In this document: piece by piece, positions 44,320 through 53,487 of the stretch | Numbering within the stretch: the first letter of the stretch is position 1 | Layout: each line of letters opens with the position of its first letter | Assembly: GCF_000015165.1 (NCBI RefSeq) | Contig: NC_009485.1 | Coordinates: forward strand, 6,467,501-6,531,500 | Direction: 5' to 3' | Length of the DNA: 64,000 nucleotides | From: Bradyrhizobium sp. BTAi1 | GTDB taxonomy: Bacteria > Pseudomonadota > Alphaproteobacteria > Rhizobiales > Xanthobacteraceae | Position numbers and translations under genes: made by a program | Notes under the pieces: generated by a model | The model's database searches: none | The model's input: only the letters and a program-made list of their open reading frames with translations | Told to the model about the DNA's origin: nothing

Positions 44320-45167
44320 GCGTCGATGAAGTGGAGTTCGGTCTGTCACGGCAAGCGCCATACACGCGCTGTCGCCCCGGACAAGCGCGCAGCGCGCGGA
44401 CGACAGCGGAGCAAATGATCGGCACCTTCGGCCTCATCATCACGTGTGAGAGACAAGCGTCTTTCGTGCCGCGACATGTGATGCCCGGGTGATGCCGCGA
44501 TCTTGCCCTCCTGACCAATGAGAGGGCGTGGGGAGAGCCGGACCTCGGCTGAATCGGGATAGGGGGAGTCTCGCGACTCCGCCCCTCCCACACCACCGTA
44601 TGTACGGGTTATCCCGGCGAACCGAACAGGAGCGCGCGTCGATTGCTTGCCTGTTCGTGCTGCCTTCCCCTCGTGTGGGGAGGGTCGGCGTTCGCATCGC
44701 TACTTTCGAGGCCTGCTCAGGCTTTACTCGCGTTACGGCCCACGGGATCTCAGCCGCCATGTCGCGGCCTTCGTCACGAGGCTCCGGTCCCACCAGTCGC
44801 CCGGTTGAACCGCTCGTCAGCTAACCGACCAATCGACAATTGTCCGTGTGGAACCTGCCTCCACTGATAAGATGCGCCTTCGGGGCGCACCCATACGACT
44901 TTGCCGTCCGTCACGCCTGCGCTCGTCCGGCGCAGCCGTCACGTCCATCGCAGCCCGCCTCCACGTTCGTGACGACGCGTCCGTCCCTCTGCTCGAGGCG
45001 GGTTGGGCAAGACCATCAGCCCGATTTGCCCGACAGCACAAGCGGACTCGACCGCGGCAAACTAACTCGACGGACATTTCGCGCATGACCCGCATGCGGA
45101 GATTGCCCGTCGGGCGCTTCACGCCCGCACACCGCCAACGTCGGGAGCAGCGACGATGGCCCGGCGC
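44320..45167. other. 848-base region without a credible gene; possible mobile-element remnants
   Basis: Three or four small frames are Arg/Pro/Ser-rich without domains. The region holds several palindromes: GCGCGCAGCGCGC near 44376, GGAGTC-TCGC-GACTCC at 44565-44580, CCCCTCGTGTGGGG near 44667 and CCTGTTCG/CGAACAGG arms near 44624-44660. A part on the minus strand resembles the 3' end of a group II intron (see separate entry). The composition is less codon-like than its neighbours, so this is probably a decayed insertion or repeat-rich spacer. Confidence 0.5.
44545..44625 (-). mobile_element. Possible degenerate group II intron 3' end (domain V-VI-like)
   Basis: Read on the minus strand, CCCGTACATACGGTGGTGTG runs into GGGAGGGGCGGAGTC-GCGA-GACTCC and CCCCTATCCCGATT. 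From memory of group II intron 3' ends, the GTACATACGGTGGTG segment, a GC-rich domain VI hairpin and a bulged A about eight bases from an AT 3' end are expected. The domain V 5' strand does not pair well and no reverse transcriptase is present, so at best it is a remnant. No database check was possible. Confidence 0.3.
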
Positions 45168-46304
45168 TTAGCGGCTGGGCGAAGCAGATGCGGCTTCCCC
45201 CCGCGCCACCGGCGGCAATGACGCCCGCCGCAGACTTTCCGATGGCGTCTCACCATAGATCTTTCGATACTCCCTGGCGAAATGCCCCGGATTGCTGAAG
45301 CCGCATCGCAGGGCGATCGACGTCACCGTGTCACCCGCTTTCGCGTCGTACAACATGCGGCGCGCGTGTTGGAGTCGCGTCAGCTTGATCTTCTCGGCCA
45401 ACGACATGCCGCTCTTCGCAAAGTGCTGGTAGACCGTGCGAGGGCTGACGCCGTAACGAGTCGCGAGCTGCTCGATCGATATCTTCTGACTCCAGTTCGA
45501 CTCGATGTGCTCCAGGATCCTGCGAATAGGCATGGGAATGTCGCTGTCACGCGCGAGGTGATCCGCGGTGACGTCGATGGTCGAGCCGACCAGGTGCGTT
45601 CGTCCGTCCGACGGGCTGTAGACACAGGTCCCCATGCCACGGACCCAGCGCATCGTTCCGTCTTCACCAAGCACCCGGTAGTCGCGGGTGTAGCCGGTTC
45701 GCTTCGAGATGGCACGATGGATGGCCTGCTCGAGCCCGTTCCGGTCCTCGGGATGCACGTGGCACAACATGTCGCTCAGCGACGATAACGACGTCGGCGG
45801 AAACTCTCCCTTGGAGTCGTCTGCCTCGACGATCAGGTTGAACGTCGACAGCCCCGCCAGCTTCTCCGCGGCGGCAAGCTGCTCCTCCAGGATCCTGGTC
45901 GCCGTGATATCTTCGACCACGGCGCAGAACCATCTCACATTGTCCGCAGCGTCCTGGATGGGATTGACGATCACGCGCGCCCACACGACGCTTCCGTCCT
46001 GTCGGAGGTAGCGCTTGTCGAGCTGATAGGTCGCAACCTCGCCCGCGAGCAGTTTTTCATGCTGCAGCCGGTTGCGCTCCCGGTCCTCCGGATGCGTCAG
46101 CTCGAAGAAGGTCAGCCCGCCGGTCCTGAGCTGCTCCAGCGTGTATCCGACGATCCGGCAGCATTCCGCATTGGCAAACCGGATATGTCCCGTCGCACTG
46201 TCGACGACCGAGATGCCGATACCGAGGCTATCCAGAAACAGCCTCGGAATCGCGATGATTTCGGCAATGTCCTTCCCTGGCATATCGAAGCCGATAGCAT
46301 CCAA
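45168..46304 (-). CDS. PAS-PAS-AraC transcriptional regulator
   Basis: 378 residues. An N-terminal PAS domain (about 15-130; LFLDSLGIGISVVDSATGHIRFANAECCRIV) with PAC block WARVIVNPIQDAADNVRWFCAVVEDITA, a second PAS/PAC-like segment (about 145-250; DYRVLGEDGTMRWVRGMG), and a C-terminal AraC double HTH (about 262-360; ISIEQLATRYGVSPRTVYQHFAKSG and SIALRCGFSNPGHFAREYRKIYG). Cytosolic one-component sensor. Start uncertain: TTG 46304 or ATG 46283. It diverges from a PAS chemoreceptor across a 301-base gap. Confidence 0.9.
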   Translation of the reverse strand: MDAIGFDMPGKDIAEIIAIPRLFLDSLGIGISVVDSATGHIRFANAECCRIVGYTLEQLRTGGLTFFELTHPEDRERNRLQHEKLLAGEVATYQLDKRYLRQDGSVVWARVIVNPIQDAADNVRWFCAVVEDITATRILEEQLAAAEKLAGLSTFNLIVEADDSKGEFPPTSLSSLSDMLCHVHPEDRNGLEQAIHRAISKRTGYTRDYRVLGEDGTMRWVRGMGTCVYSPSDGRTHLVGSTIDVTADHLARDSDIPMPIRRILEHIESNWSQKISIEQLATRYGVSPRTVYQHFAKSGMSLAEKIKLTRLQHARRMLYDAKAGDTVTSIALRCGFSNPGHFAREYRKIYGETPSESLRRASLPPVARGEAASASPSR

Positions 46305-46605
46305 ATTCGATTGAGCCTAGCGGCGAGGAGCCTCTCGATCTTGATCCAAGGCAATTCGGCCCTGCGACACGTGATCACTCCAGGCGGACGCGACGAGGTC
46401 ATTCCTGCACAATCAGAACAGCCGCTGCACATTGCCGCCTAACCGAATCTTACTGAAGACCTGCTAGATTGAACAAAGCCCCGGGATTTTACGGGGGCAT
46501 CGCTTTCAGAAGCGATCGCTGTCAGCGCGTCTCCGGATTACAGCACCTTCGTGATCCTCGAGCACCTGCACATCGCTGACGTGATCGTTGTCACAGGAGA
46601 CACCC
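46305..46605. other. 301-base intergenic region between PAS-AraC regulator and chemoreceptor
   Basis: No credible gene. Contains an imperfect CGCTTTCAGAAGCG palindrome (near 46501-46514) and GTGATCGTTGTCAC (near 46580-46593), either of which could be an operator for the AraC protein. AT content is higher near 46440-46500. Both divergent promoters should lie here. Confidence 0.45.
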
Positions 46606-48285
46606 ATGTTCGGCCGCAAGAACAACGCTGCAGCCCTGGCCGCCCTCGCCGCAAACGCAATCACCGCAAAGGTGATGGTCGCTGACGACAAGCTCAACAT
46701 CGTCTACATGAACGAGGCGGTGATGGAACTGTTGCGCGAAGCCGAGGCCGATCTCAAGACGCAGCTGCCGAACTTCCGTGTCGACGGTCTCATCGGCACC
46801 AATATCGACGTGTTCCACAAGGACCCTTCGCACCAGCGGCACATGTTGCAGGCGCTCGCCTCCGAGCACCGGGCCACGATCAAGATCGGCAAATGGATGT
46901 TCGATCTGATCGCGCAGCCGCTGAGACACCCGGATGGAACCCGCGCCGGAACCGTCGTCGAATGGTCCGACGCCAGCGTGCGGCTGCAGAACCTCGACTT
47001 TGGCGCCCAGGTCGCGGCCATCAGCCGATCGCAGGCCGTGATCGAATTCAACATGGACGGCACCATCGTGACCGCCAACGACAATTTTTTGAATGCGCTG
47101 GGCTACAGCCTGCCGGAGATTCAAGGCAAGCATCACAGCATATTCGTTGCGCCGGAGGAGCGCGACAGTGCCGCCTATCGCGAGTTCTGGGCCAAGCTGA
47201 ACCGTGGCGAATACCAGGCTGCGGAATACAAGCGGATCGGCAAGGGCGGTAAAGAGGTCTGGATCCAGGCGTCCTATAATCCGGTGTTCGACCAGAACGG
47301 AAAGCCCTTCAAGGTCGTCAAGTTCGCCACCGACGTGACCGCCCAGAAGCTCCGGAATGCCGATCTCGCCGGCCAGATCGCCGCCATCAGCAAATCGCAG
47401 GCCGTGATCGAGTTCGAGCTCGACGGCACCGTCATCAACGCCAACGACAATTTCCTGCAGGCGCTCGGCTATACGCTGTCCGAGATCAAGGGCCGCAATC
47501 ATTCGATGTTCGTCGATCCGTCGGAGCGGGACAGCCAGGCCTATCGCAATTTCTGGGCCGCCCTGAACCGCGGAGAATATCAGGCGGCAGAATATAAGCG
47601 GATCGGCAAAGGCGGTCGCGAGGTCTGGATTCAGGCCTCCTACAATCCCATCCTCGACCTTAATGGCAGACCGTTCAAGGTCGTGAAATACGCCACCGAT
47701 GTCACCAGGCAGGTGCTGGTGCGGATGGGCAATGAGCGTGTCCGCGGCATGATGGAGTCGGTCGCCGCCGGTGCCGAGGAGCTGAATGCCTCAGTGCGCG
47801 AAATCTCGGAAGCCATGACGAAATCGCGCGAGACCGCGATTGGAGCCGCTGACCGGGTCGCCTCCGCCGACTCCCAGGCCAAACGCCTGAGCGAGGCGAC
47901 ACAGGCGATGAGCGGAATCGTCGAACTGATCGGCAACATCACCGGGCAGATCAATCTGCTGGCGCTCAATGCGACGATCGAATCGGCGCGCGCGGGTGAT
48001 GCCGGCCGCGGCTTTGCCGTGGTGGCCTCGGAGGTGAAGAATCTGGCCACGCAGGCCAAGGCCGCCACCGACAAGATCGGCGCAGAGATCGCCGGGCTGA
48101 ACGGAATTTCCAGCGAGGTCGTGAACGCGCTGAACGCAATCAAGGCCGAGATCCAGAACGTCAGCGAATATGTCACCTCGACCGCCGCCGCCGTCGAGGA
48201 GCAGAGCACCGTCACCGGCGAGATGTCGTCCAGCATGCAGCGCGCCGCCGCCGAGGCGCAGGCGATCGCCGCAGGCCGGGCGTAA
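46606..48285 (+). CDS. Soluble chemoreceptor with three PAS domains
   Basis: 559 residues, no transmembrane helix and no HAMP domain. PAS 1 (about 25-130) is followed by PAS 2 (137-255) and PAS 3 (259-375), which are near-duplicates of each other (both contain SQAVIEF, NANDNFL or TANDNFL and the identical GEYQAAEYKRIGKGG). The C-terminal signalling domain (380-559) has the hairpin tip GNITGQINLLALNATIESAR and AGDAGRGFAVVASEVKNLATQ. Such cytosolic MCPs report internal redox or energy state to CheA. ATG 46606 with AGGAG is used in preference to GTG/ATG 6 codons upstream. Confidence 0.93.
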   Translation: MFGRKNNAAALAALAANAITAKVMVADDKLNIVYMNEAVMELLREAEADLKTQLPNFRVDGLIGTNIDVFHKDPSHQRHMLQALASEHRATIKIGKWMFDLIAQPLRHPDGTRAGTVVEWSDASVRLQNLDFGAQVAAISRSQAVIEFNMDGTIVTANDNFLNALGYSLPEIQGKHHSIFVAPEERDSAAYREFWAKLNRGEYQAAEYKRIGKGGKEVWIQASYNPVFDQNGKPFKVVKFATDVTAQKLRNADLAGQIAAISKSQAVIEFELDGTVINANDNFLQALGYTLSEIKGRNHSMFVDPSERDSQAYRNFWAALNRGEYQAAEYKRIGKGGREVWIQASYNPILDLNGRPFKVVKYATDVTRQVLVRMGNERVRGMMESVAAGAEELNASVREISEAMTKSRETAIGAADRVASADSQAKRLSEATQAMSGIVELIGNITGQINLLALNATIESARAGDAGRGFAVVASEVKNLATQAKAATDKIGAEIAGLNGISSEVVNALNAIKAEIQNVSEYVTSTAAAVEEQSTVTGEMSSSMQRAAAEAQAIAAGRA

Positions 48286-48329
48286 AGCAGCCAGACCATT
48301 GTGTTCCCCGGCCGGGACGGCGGCGAGGA

Positions 48330-49508
48330 TCAATCCTGCGTCGCCTCCCATTTCACCGGCAGATTGAGCAAGCCGCGGAAGGCCCAGCCGCCGATCCGCA
48401 CAGGCTCGTCGTCGCGGAGCCGCAGGTTGTTCAGCCGCCTGAACAGGGTCGGAAGCGCGACGTCGGCGATCATCGCGCGCGACGCCCAAGCACCGGCGCA
48501 GAAATGCGGGCCGGCGCCGAAGGCGATGCTCTTGGAGACGTCGCGGCGGATGTCGAAGCGATCGGGGGCGGTGAAATGCGCCTCGTCGCGGTTGGCGGAG
48601 CCGAACATCAGAAACACCCGCTCCTCCGGCGCGAACGCGACATCGCGGATCGTCCAGGGTTTGGCGATGCGCCGCGGCGACATGCCGATCGGCGAGATCC
48701 AGCGCGCATATTCCTCGAACACCTGCAGCCAGCGCACCTCGCCATGGACAGCCAGCGCCAGTTGCTCGGGATGAGTCAGCAGCGCCCAGACCGTGCCGGC
48801 GATCGCGTCGCGCGGCTCGTTCTGGCCGCCTGAAATGGCGAGCTTGATGTTGGCGCGGATGCTGTCCATCGGCATGCCCGCAGCGAGCATCACGCCGAGC
48901 AGGCTCTGGTTGGGGGTCTTCTCCAGCACCGGCAGCATATCGTCGATCGCGGCATCGATGCCGGCCGTGGCGGCATTGCAGCGCGCCTCGACCGCGGGGT
49001 CGCCGGTGTAGTTGGCGATACCGTCGATCATCGCCTGCGACCAGGCATTCATGTCCTCGAAGCGCATGTTGGTGAGGCCGGTGATCAGCTTCAGGCACTC
49101 GGCCGAGAACGGCAACGCAAAGTCGCGGACGAGGTCGACGTCGGCGGCGGGGTCGAGCGCGTCGATCAGCCGGTCGGCATGGGCCTGGAACTGTGTCAGC
49201 CAGTGCACCCGCACGGCGCGTGGCGACACCGCGGGCGCGATCGCCTGACGTTCGGCCAAATGCGCGGCGCCATCCTTGCGCATCATGTTGTGGCCCATCA
49301 GCCGGTTCATCAGCCCCTGCGGCTGATGCGAGCTGAACACCTCGATCTGCTTTTCCGAGACGAAGATGTCGTCGCGCCGACACAGCAGCGTGCTGCCAAG
49401 CTGCGGCACGAAGGCGATCGGCGCCTCCCGGCGCATCCGCGCCAGGGCCGGATAGGGGTCGGCCCAGAACGCGGCGGGATCGATGTCGAAATGCGGTGCG
49501 GTGCTCAC
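48330..49508 (-). CDS. Cytochrome P450
   Basis: 392 residues from a GTG at 49508 with GGAGG and 7-base spacing. Haem-binding loop FGAGPHFCAGAWASR with Cys337, E-x-x-R in EEYARW, and Arg/His of the PERF region (ERVFLMFGSANRDEAHF). The I-helix, where the consensus is AGGxDT, reads SGGQNEPRD at 226-234: Asn-Glu-Pro replaces the acid-alcohol pair. A soluble class I type P450. It begins the island with a LuxR regulator, an ABC receptor and a GMC oxidoreductase. Substrate unknown. Confidence 0.93.
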   Translation of the reverse strand: MSTAPHFDIDPAAFWADPYPALARMRREAPIAFVPQLGSTLLCRRDDIFVSEKQIEVFSSHQPQGLMNRLMGHNMMRKDGAAHLAERQAIAPAVSPRAVRVHWLTQFQAHADRLIDALDPAADVDLVRDFALPFSAECLKLITGLTNMRFEDMNAWSQAMIDGIANYTGDPAVEARCNAATAGIDAAIDDMLPVLEKTPNQSLLGVMLAAGMPMDSIRANIKLAISGGQNEPRDAIAGTVWALLTHPEQLALAVHGEVRWLQVFEEYARWISPIGMSPRRIAKPWTIRDVAFAPEERVFLMFGSANRDEAHFTAPDRFDIRRDVSKSIAFGAGPHFCAGAWASRAMIADVALPTLFRRLNNLRLRDDEPVRIGGWAFRGLLNLPVKWEATQD

Positions 49509-49594
49509 GCTCGGCCTCCGGTCAGACAAGGGCAAGCTAGCCGCGCGCGCAGGCGGCGTCTGTCCCGGTGATGGGTGACAGCCTGCAGCGGCGT

Positions 49595-50383
49595 TCAGTT
49601 CAGCGGCCGTGGCGCGGTCATCAGCCGCAGCGCAATCGCGAACAGCTCGTTCTGCGAGGCGATGCCGAGCTTCTCATAGGCGCGCTTGCGGTAGGTGAAG
49701 ACCGAGTTCAGGGCGATGCCCAGCTCTCCGGCGATCGCCTCCGAGCTGAAGCCGTCCAGGATGCGGCGGCAGACGTCCTTCTCGCGCGCCGTCAGCACCG
49801 ATAGCGGCCCGCCGGCAGCAAACAGCGAGGCGAGCTTGTCGGCCGGGTCCGCGACGGCGGCGTGCTCCTGGCAATGGCGCGCGACGATGGCGGCGACGAC
49901 CGGGGCGACCGCCGTGATGCGCTGCCGCTCGTCGGCGGCAAAGCCGCCCTGCGCCGCCGTGCGGTAGAAGTTCACATAGGTGCAGTGATCGCCGACCCAG
50001 ATCGCGGTGGCCGCCTTGTCGACGATCTCGGAATCCTCGAAGAACAGTTTGCGATAGCCGCGCGGATACATCCGGCGCGCGAAGTTCGGCAGCAGGATGT
50101 GTTGAGCTTTCGCGCGCTGGAAGATCGCCTCGCGGTTCGGATCGGCGGTGTGGAAATGCTCCGAATAGGCGGCGCCGAGGTCGGGTCCGATCGCGATGTT
50201 GCCGGTGCTGAGCAGGCAGCGCGCCGTGCGCTGGTCGGCGAAGGTGAACACCATGCAATGGCCGACGCCGGCGATCGTGCGCAGGCTGTCGATCAGGACG
50301 TCTGGAAACGACGGCTGGCCGATGGCGAGCACCATGGCGCTGACGGCGCCCGTCGCATCGACACCGGGCCTGATGGCCTCCAT
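49595..50383 (-). CDS. LuxR-family transcriptional regulator
   Basis: 262 residues. An N-terminal ligand-type domain (about 20-180) without recognisable autoinducer motif, and a C-terminal LuxR HTH (about 195-255; LTAREKDVCRRILDGFSSEAIAGELGIALNSVFTYRKRAYEKLG). No receiver motif is present. ATG 50383 is preceded by GGGAGGA. Divergent from the solute-binding protein gene (177 bases), the usual layout for a regulator of a catabolic locus; it should respond to a pathway compound. Confidence 0.9.
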   Translation of the reverse strand: MEAIRPGVDATGAVSAMVLAIGQPSFPDVLIDSLRTIAGVGHCMVFTFADQRTARCLLSTGNIAIGPDLGAAYSEHFHTADPNREAIFQRAKAQHILLPNFARRMYPRGYRKLFFEDSEIVDKAATAIWVGDHCTYVNFYRTAAQGGFAADERQRITAVAPVVAAIVARHCQEHAAVADPADKLASLFAAGGPLSVLTAREKDVCRRILDGFSSEAIAGELGIALNSVFTYRKRAYEKLGIASQNELFAIALRLMTAPRPLN

Positions 50384-50560
50384 GCTGTTCCTCCCGGATG
50401 TTCTGTTTGTTCGAGCCTAGCAGCAACCCGCCGCGCCTGGAAGCGCCGGCCGCCGTCACCAACCATGGGGACAGACGCGGGACGGCCCCGCGGCTAGGCT
50501 GCGGAGCTCGAAGTCTCGGCCAAGCAACGTGCCGGACACGCCGAACGGGGAGGAAACACG

Positions 50561-51706
50561 ATGAGAGCCGCTGTCGCTGTGCTGGGCATGGCCTTGACGA
50601 TGATGCTCGCCGCGCCGGCGCGGGCCGACATCAAGGTCGGTATCGTGGTGTCCGCGACCGGGCCCGGCTCGGCGCTGGGACAGCCGCAGATCAAGGCGGT
50701 CGCCGCGCTGCCGAAGGAGATCGGCGGCGAGAAGATCGTCTACATCGCGCTCGACGACGAGTCCGACAGCGTCAAGGGCCTGCAGAACGCGCGGCGCCTG
50801 GTCATCCAGGATGGCGTCGACGTCATCATCGGCTCGTCGCTGACCCCGGTCACCATGCCGATGCTCGACGTCGCGCTGGAAAGCAGGACGCCGCTGCTGT
50901 CGCTGGCGGCCTCGACCGCAATCGTGCAGCCGATGGACGACAAGCGCAAATGGGCGTTCAAGGTCGTGCCCAATGACGACATCATGGCGGCGGCGATGCT
51001 CAAATACATCGCCAAGAGCGGGGTGAAGACGCTCGGCTTCATCGGCGTCTCCGACGGCTATGGCGAGGGCTACTATCAGGAGGTCACGAAGCTCGCGCCG
51101 AAGCTCGGCCTCACCGTGACCACCCACGAGGTCTATGCGCGCGGCGACACCAGCGCGATGGGCCAGGCGCTCAAGGTGATCGCCACCAATCCGGACGCGG
51201 TGTTCATTGCCTCCGCCGGCACGCCGGCCGTGCTGCCGCAGCAGGCGCTGCGCGAACGCGGCTATGCCGGCAAGATCTTCCAGACCCATGGCGTGGCGAC
51301 GCAGGAGTTCATCAAGCTCGGCAAAGAGAATGTCGAGGGCGCGATCTTCGCCGGCGAGGCGTTCTCGATCGCCGACGATCTCGCCGCCGAGGATCCGTTC
51401 CGCCGCGCCAACGATGCGTTCGTCGCCGCCTACCAGGCCGCCAATGGCGACAGACCGAACATCTTTGCCGCGCATCTGTGGGACACGGTGACGCTGCTCA
51501 AGGGCGCGATCCCCGGCGCGCTGGAGGCCGCCAGGCCCGGCACCGCGGACTTCCGCACCGCCCTGCGCGACGAGCTGGAGCGCGGCAAGGACGTCTATCT
51601 CAACAACGGCCTCTCCAACATGAGCCCGACCGACCACAACGGCTATGACGAACGCTCGGCATTCCTGATCAAGGTCGAGGGCGGGCGCTTCAGACTTGTG
51701 AAGTAG
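50561..51706 (+). CDS. ABC-type solute-binding protein, LivK-like (branched-chain amino acid type)
   Basis: 381 residues. Signal peptide (MRAAVAVLGMALTMMLAAPARA), then a type I periplasmic binding fold starting DIKVGIVVSATGPGSALGQPQ, with VDVIIGSSLTPVTMPML, LLSLAASTAIVQP, FKVVPNDDIMAAAML and FIGVSDGYGEGY. The family normally feeds a five-gene LIV transporter, but no permease or ATPase is adjacent, so it is an orphan receptor or borrows a transporter. SD is GAGGAAACACG. Located between the LuxR regulator and the GMC oxidoreductase. Confidence 0.92.
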   Translation: MRAAVAVLGMALTMMLAAPARADIKVGIVVSATGPGSALGQPQIKAVAALPKEIGGEKIVYIALDDESDSVKGLQNARRLVIQDGVDVIIGSSLTPVTMPMLDVALESRTPLLSLAASTAIVQPMDDKRKWAFKVVPNDDIMAAAMLKYIAKSGVKTLGFIGVSDGYGEGYYQEVTKLAPKLGLTVTTHEVYARGDTSAMGQALKVIATNPDAVFIASAGTPAVLPQQALRERGYAGKIFQTHGVATQEFIKLGKENVEGAIFAGEAFSIADDLAAEDPFRRANDAFVAAYQAANGDRPNIFAAHLWDTVTLLKGAIPGALEAARPGTADFRTALRDELERGKDVYLNNGLSNMSPTDHNGYDERSAFLIKVEGGRFRLVK

Positions 51707-51789
51707 TTTGCGCACGCCGCGCGTGACCGCCGCCTGCCGCACGTGCAGTGAGCTCGACTCCAAGCAAGTGCAGAGTGTGGGGCGCCCAA

Positions 51790-53424
51790 CTACGCCGACA
51801 GCCTCTCCCCCGCGTCGGCCTTGCCCAGGATCAGATCCGCCGCCTTGTCGCCGATCATCAATGTCGCCGCATTCAGGTTGGCGGAGATCATGCGCGGCAT
51901 GATGGAGGCGTCGGCGACGCGCAGGCCCTGCAGGCCGTGGACGCGGAGCTGGTCGTCGACCGTGGCCCAGGTGGACTCCGCAGGCCCCATGCGGCAGGAG
52001 CAGCCGGGATGGAAAGTGGTGGTGGCGCGCTGGATCGCGGCGGCGAGGAGTTCGTCGTCGCTTTGCACCTTGGGTCCGGGGAAGTCCTCATAGGCGTAGT
52101 ACGGCGCGAGCGGGGCCGACGCCAGCAGCCGGCGCGCCAGCTTCATGCCGGCGACGATGACGCGGCGGTCGAGCTCGGCGGTCAGATAGTTGGTCTGGAT
52201 GATCGGCTGGGCGAACGGATCGGCAGAGCGGATCCGCACATAGCCGCGGCTCTCCGGGCGCTGCTGCCACGAGGCGACGGTCATGCCGGGCTCGTCCTCG
52301 AGCTGGCCCTGCACGCCCTCTTTGTAGCTCGCCGGCGTGAAGGTGAGCTGCAGATCGGAGCTCTCGGCGGTCTCACCGGAGTGCCAGAAGCAATAGACCA
52401 TGGTCGGCGACAGCGACAGAATGCCCCGCCGCGTCAGCGCCCATTTCAGCGCCTCGCCCCACAAATTGAGGCCGCGCGCGAGTTCGTTGATGGTCTTGAT
52501 GTTCTTGACCCGCGCGACCGTGCGCGGCGCATAATGATCCTGCAGGCCTTCACCGACGCTTCGGAGCGCATGGCGCACCTCGATGCCGTGCTCCTGCAAC
52601 AGCTCCGGCGCGCCGATGCCGGACAGCTGCAGCAACTGCGGTGAGTTGTAGGCGCCGCCGCACAGGATCACCTCTTTCCGCGCGCGCACCTCGACCGGCA
52701 CGCCGCCACGCCCGCCGCGGCTATAGCGCACACCGACCGCGCGCTTGCCCTCGAGCATCACGCCGGTGGCATGGGCGTGGGTGCGGATCTCGACATTCGG
52801 CCGCTTGCTGGCCGGACGCAGGAACGCCGTCGCGGAGGAGACGCGGCGGCCGTTCTGGATGGTGCGCTGGACGTAGGACACGCCCTCCTGGATGGCGCCG
52901 TTATAATCGGGGTTGCGCGGGATGCCGAGCGACACAGCGCCATCCATGAAGGCCTCGCACAGCGTGTCCTTCCACTCCATCGTGGTCACGTGCAGGCTGC
53001 CGTCGCGGCCGCGATATTGCTCGTCGCCGGCGCCGATGCGCTTCTCCATCCGCTTGAAGTGCGACAGCACGTCGGAATAGCTCCAGCCGCGATTGCCCAT
53101 CTGCGCCCAGGTGTCGAAATCCTGACGCTGGCCGCGGTTGTAGACATGGCCGTTGATCGAGGACGAGCCGCCGAGCGTCTTGCCGCGCGGCGCATAGATG
53201 CTGCGGCCATTGGTGTAGGGCCCCGGCTCCTGCTGGTAGCCCCAATTGATGCTCTTCATGTAGAAGGTCTTGATGAAGCCGGCCGGCAGATGGATGTAGG
53301 GGTGCCAGTCGCGCGGCCCCGCCTCCAGCACGCATACCGTGACCGACGGGTCCTCGCTGAGGCGGCTGGCCAGCACGCAGCCGGCCGAGCCGGCGCCCAC
53401 GATCACATAGTCGAACGTATCCAT
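51790..53424 (-). CDS. GMC-family flavoprotein oxidoreductase (choline/alcohol dehydrogenase-like)
   Basis: 544 residues. FAD motif FDYVIVGAGSAGCVLASRL, GMC signature 1 (APRGKTLGGSSSINGHVYNRG), signature 2 (CGGAYNSPQLLQLSGIG), and the active-site His in TTTFHPGCSCRMGP with the partner region ISANLNAATLMIGDKAADLI. It oxidises an alcohol; choline is not assured because the betaine pathway genes are absent. Next to a P450 and a lactonase-like gene, it probably oxidises a hydroxylated product. ATG 53424. Confidence 0.93.
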   Translation of the reverse strand: MDTFDYVIVGAGSAGCVLASRLSEDPSVTVCVLEAGPRDWHPYIHLPAGFIKTFYMKSINWGYQQEPGPYTNGRSIYAPRGKTLGGSSSINGHVYNRGQRQDFDTWAQMGNRGWSYSDVLSHFKRMEKRIGAGDEQYRGRDGSLHVTTMEWKDTLCEAFMDGAVSLGIPRNPDYNGAIQEGVSYVQRTIQNGRRVSSATAFLRPASKRPNVEIRTHAHATGVMLEGKRAVGVRYSRGGRGGVPVEVRARKEVILCGGAYNSPQLLQLSGIGAPELLQEHGIEVRHALRSVGEGLQDHYAPRTVARVKNIKTINELARGLNLWGEALKWALTRRGILSLSPTMVYCFWHSGETAESSDLQLTFTPASYKEGVQGQLEDEPGMTVASWQQRPESRGYVRIRSADPFAQPIIQTNYLTAELDRRVIVAGMKLARRLLASAPLAPYYAYEDFPGPKVQSDDELLAAAIQRATTTFHPGCSCRMGPAESTWATVDDQLRVHGLQGLRVADASIMPRMISANLNAATLMIGDKAADLILGKADAGERLSA

Positions 53425-53487
53425 CTCGTCTGTCGTCCCGGTCTCGTCATCATCAGCCGCTCAGCGCGGCAAGCGGCCATAGCGCGA

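Noticed and set aside
42451..44361. A 1.9-kb in-frame N-terminal extension of the phospholipase C gene
   Set aside because: It is antisense to the hybrid kinase gene, lacks domains, and would bury the Tat signal that begins at 42450.
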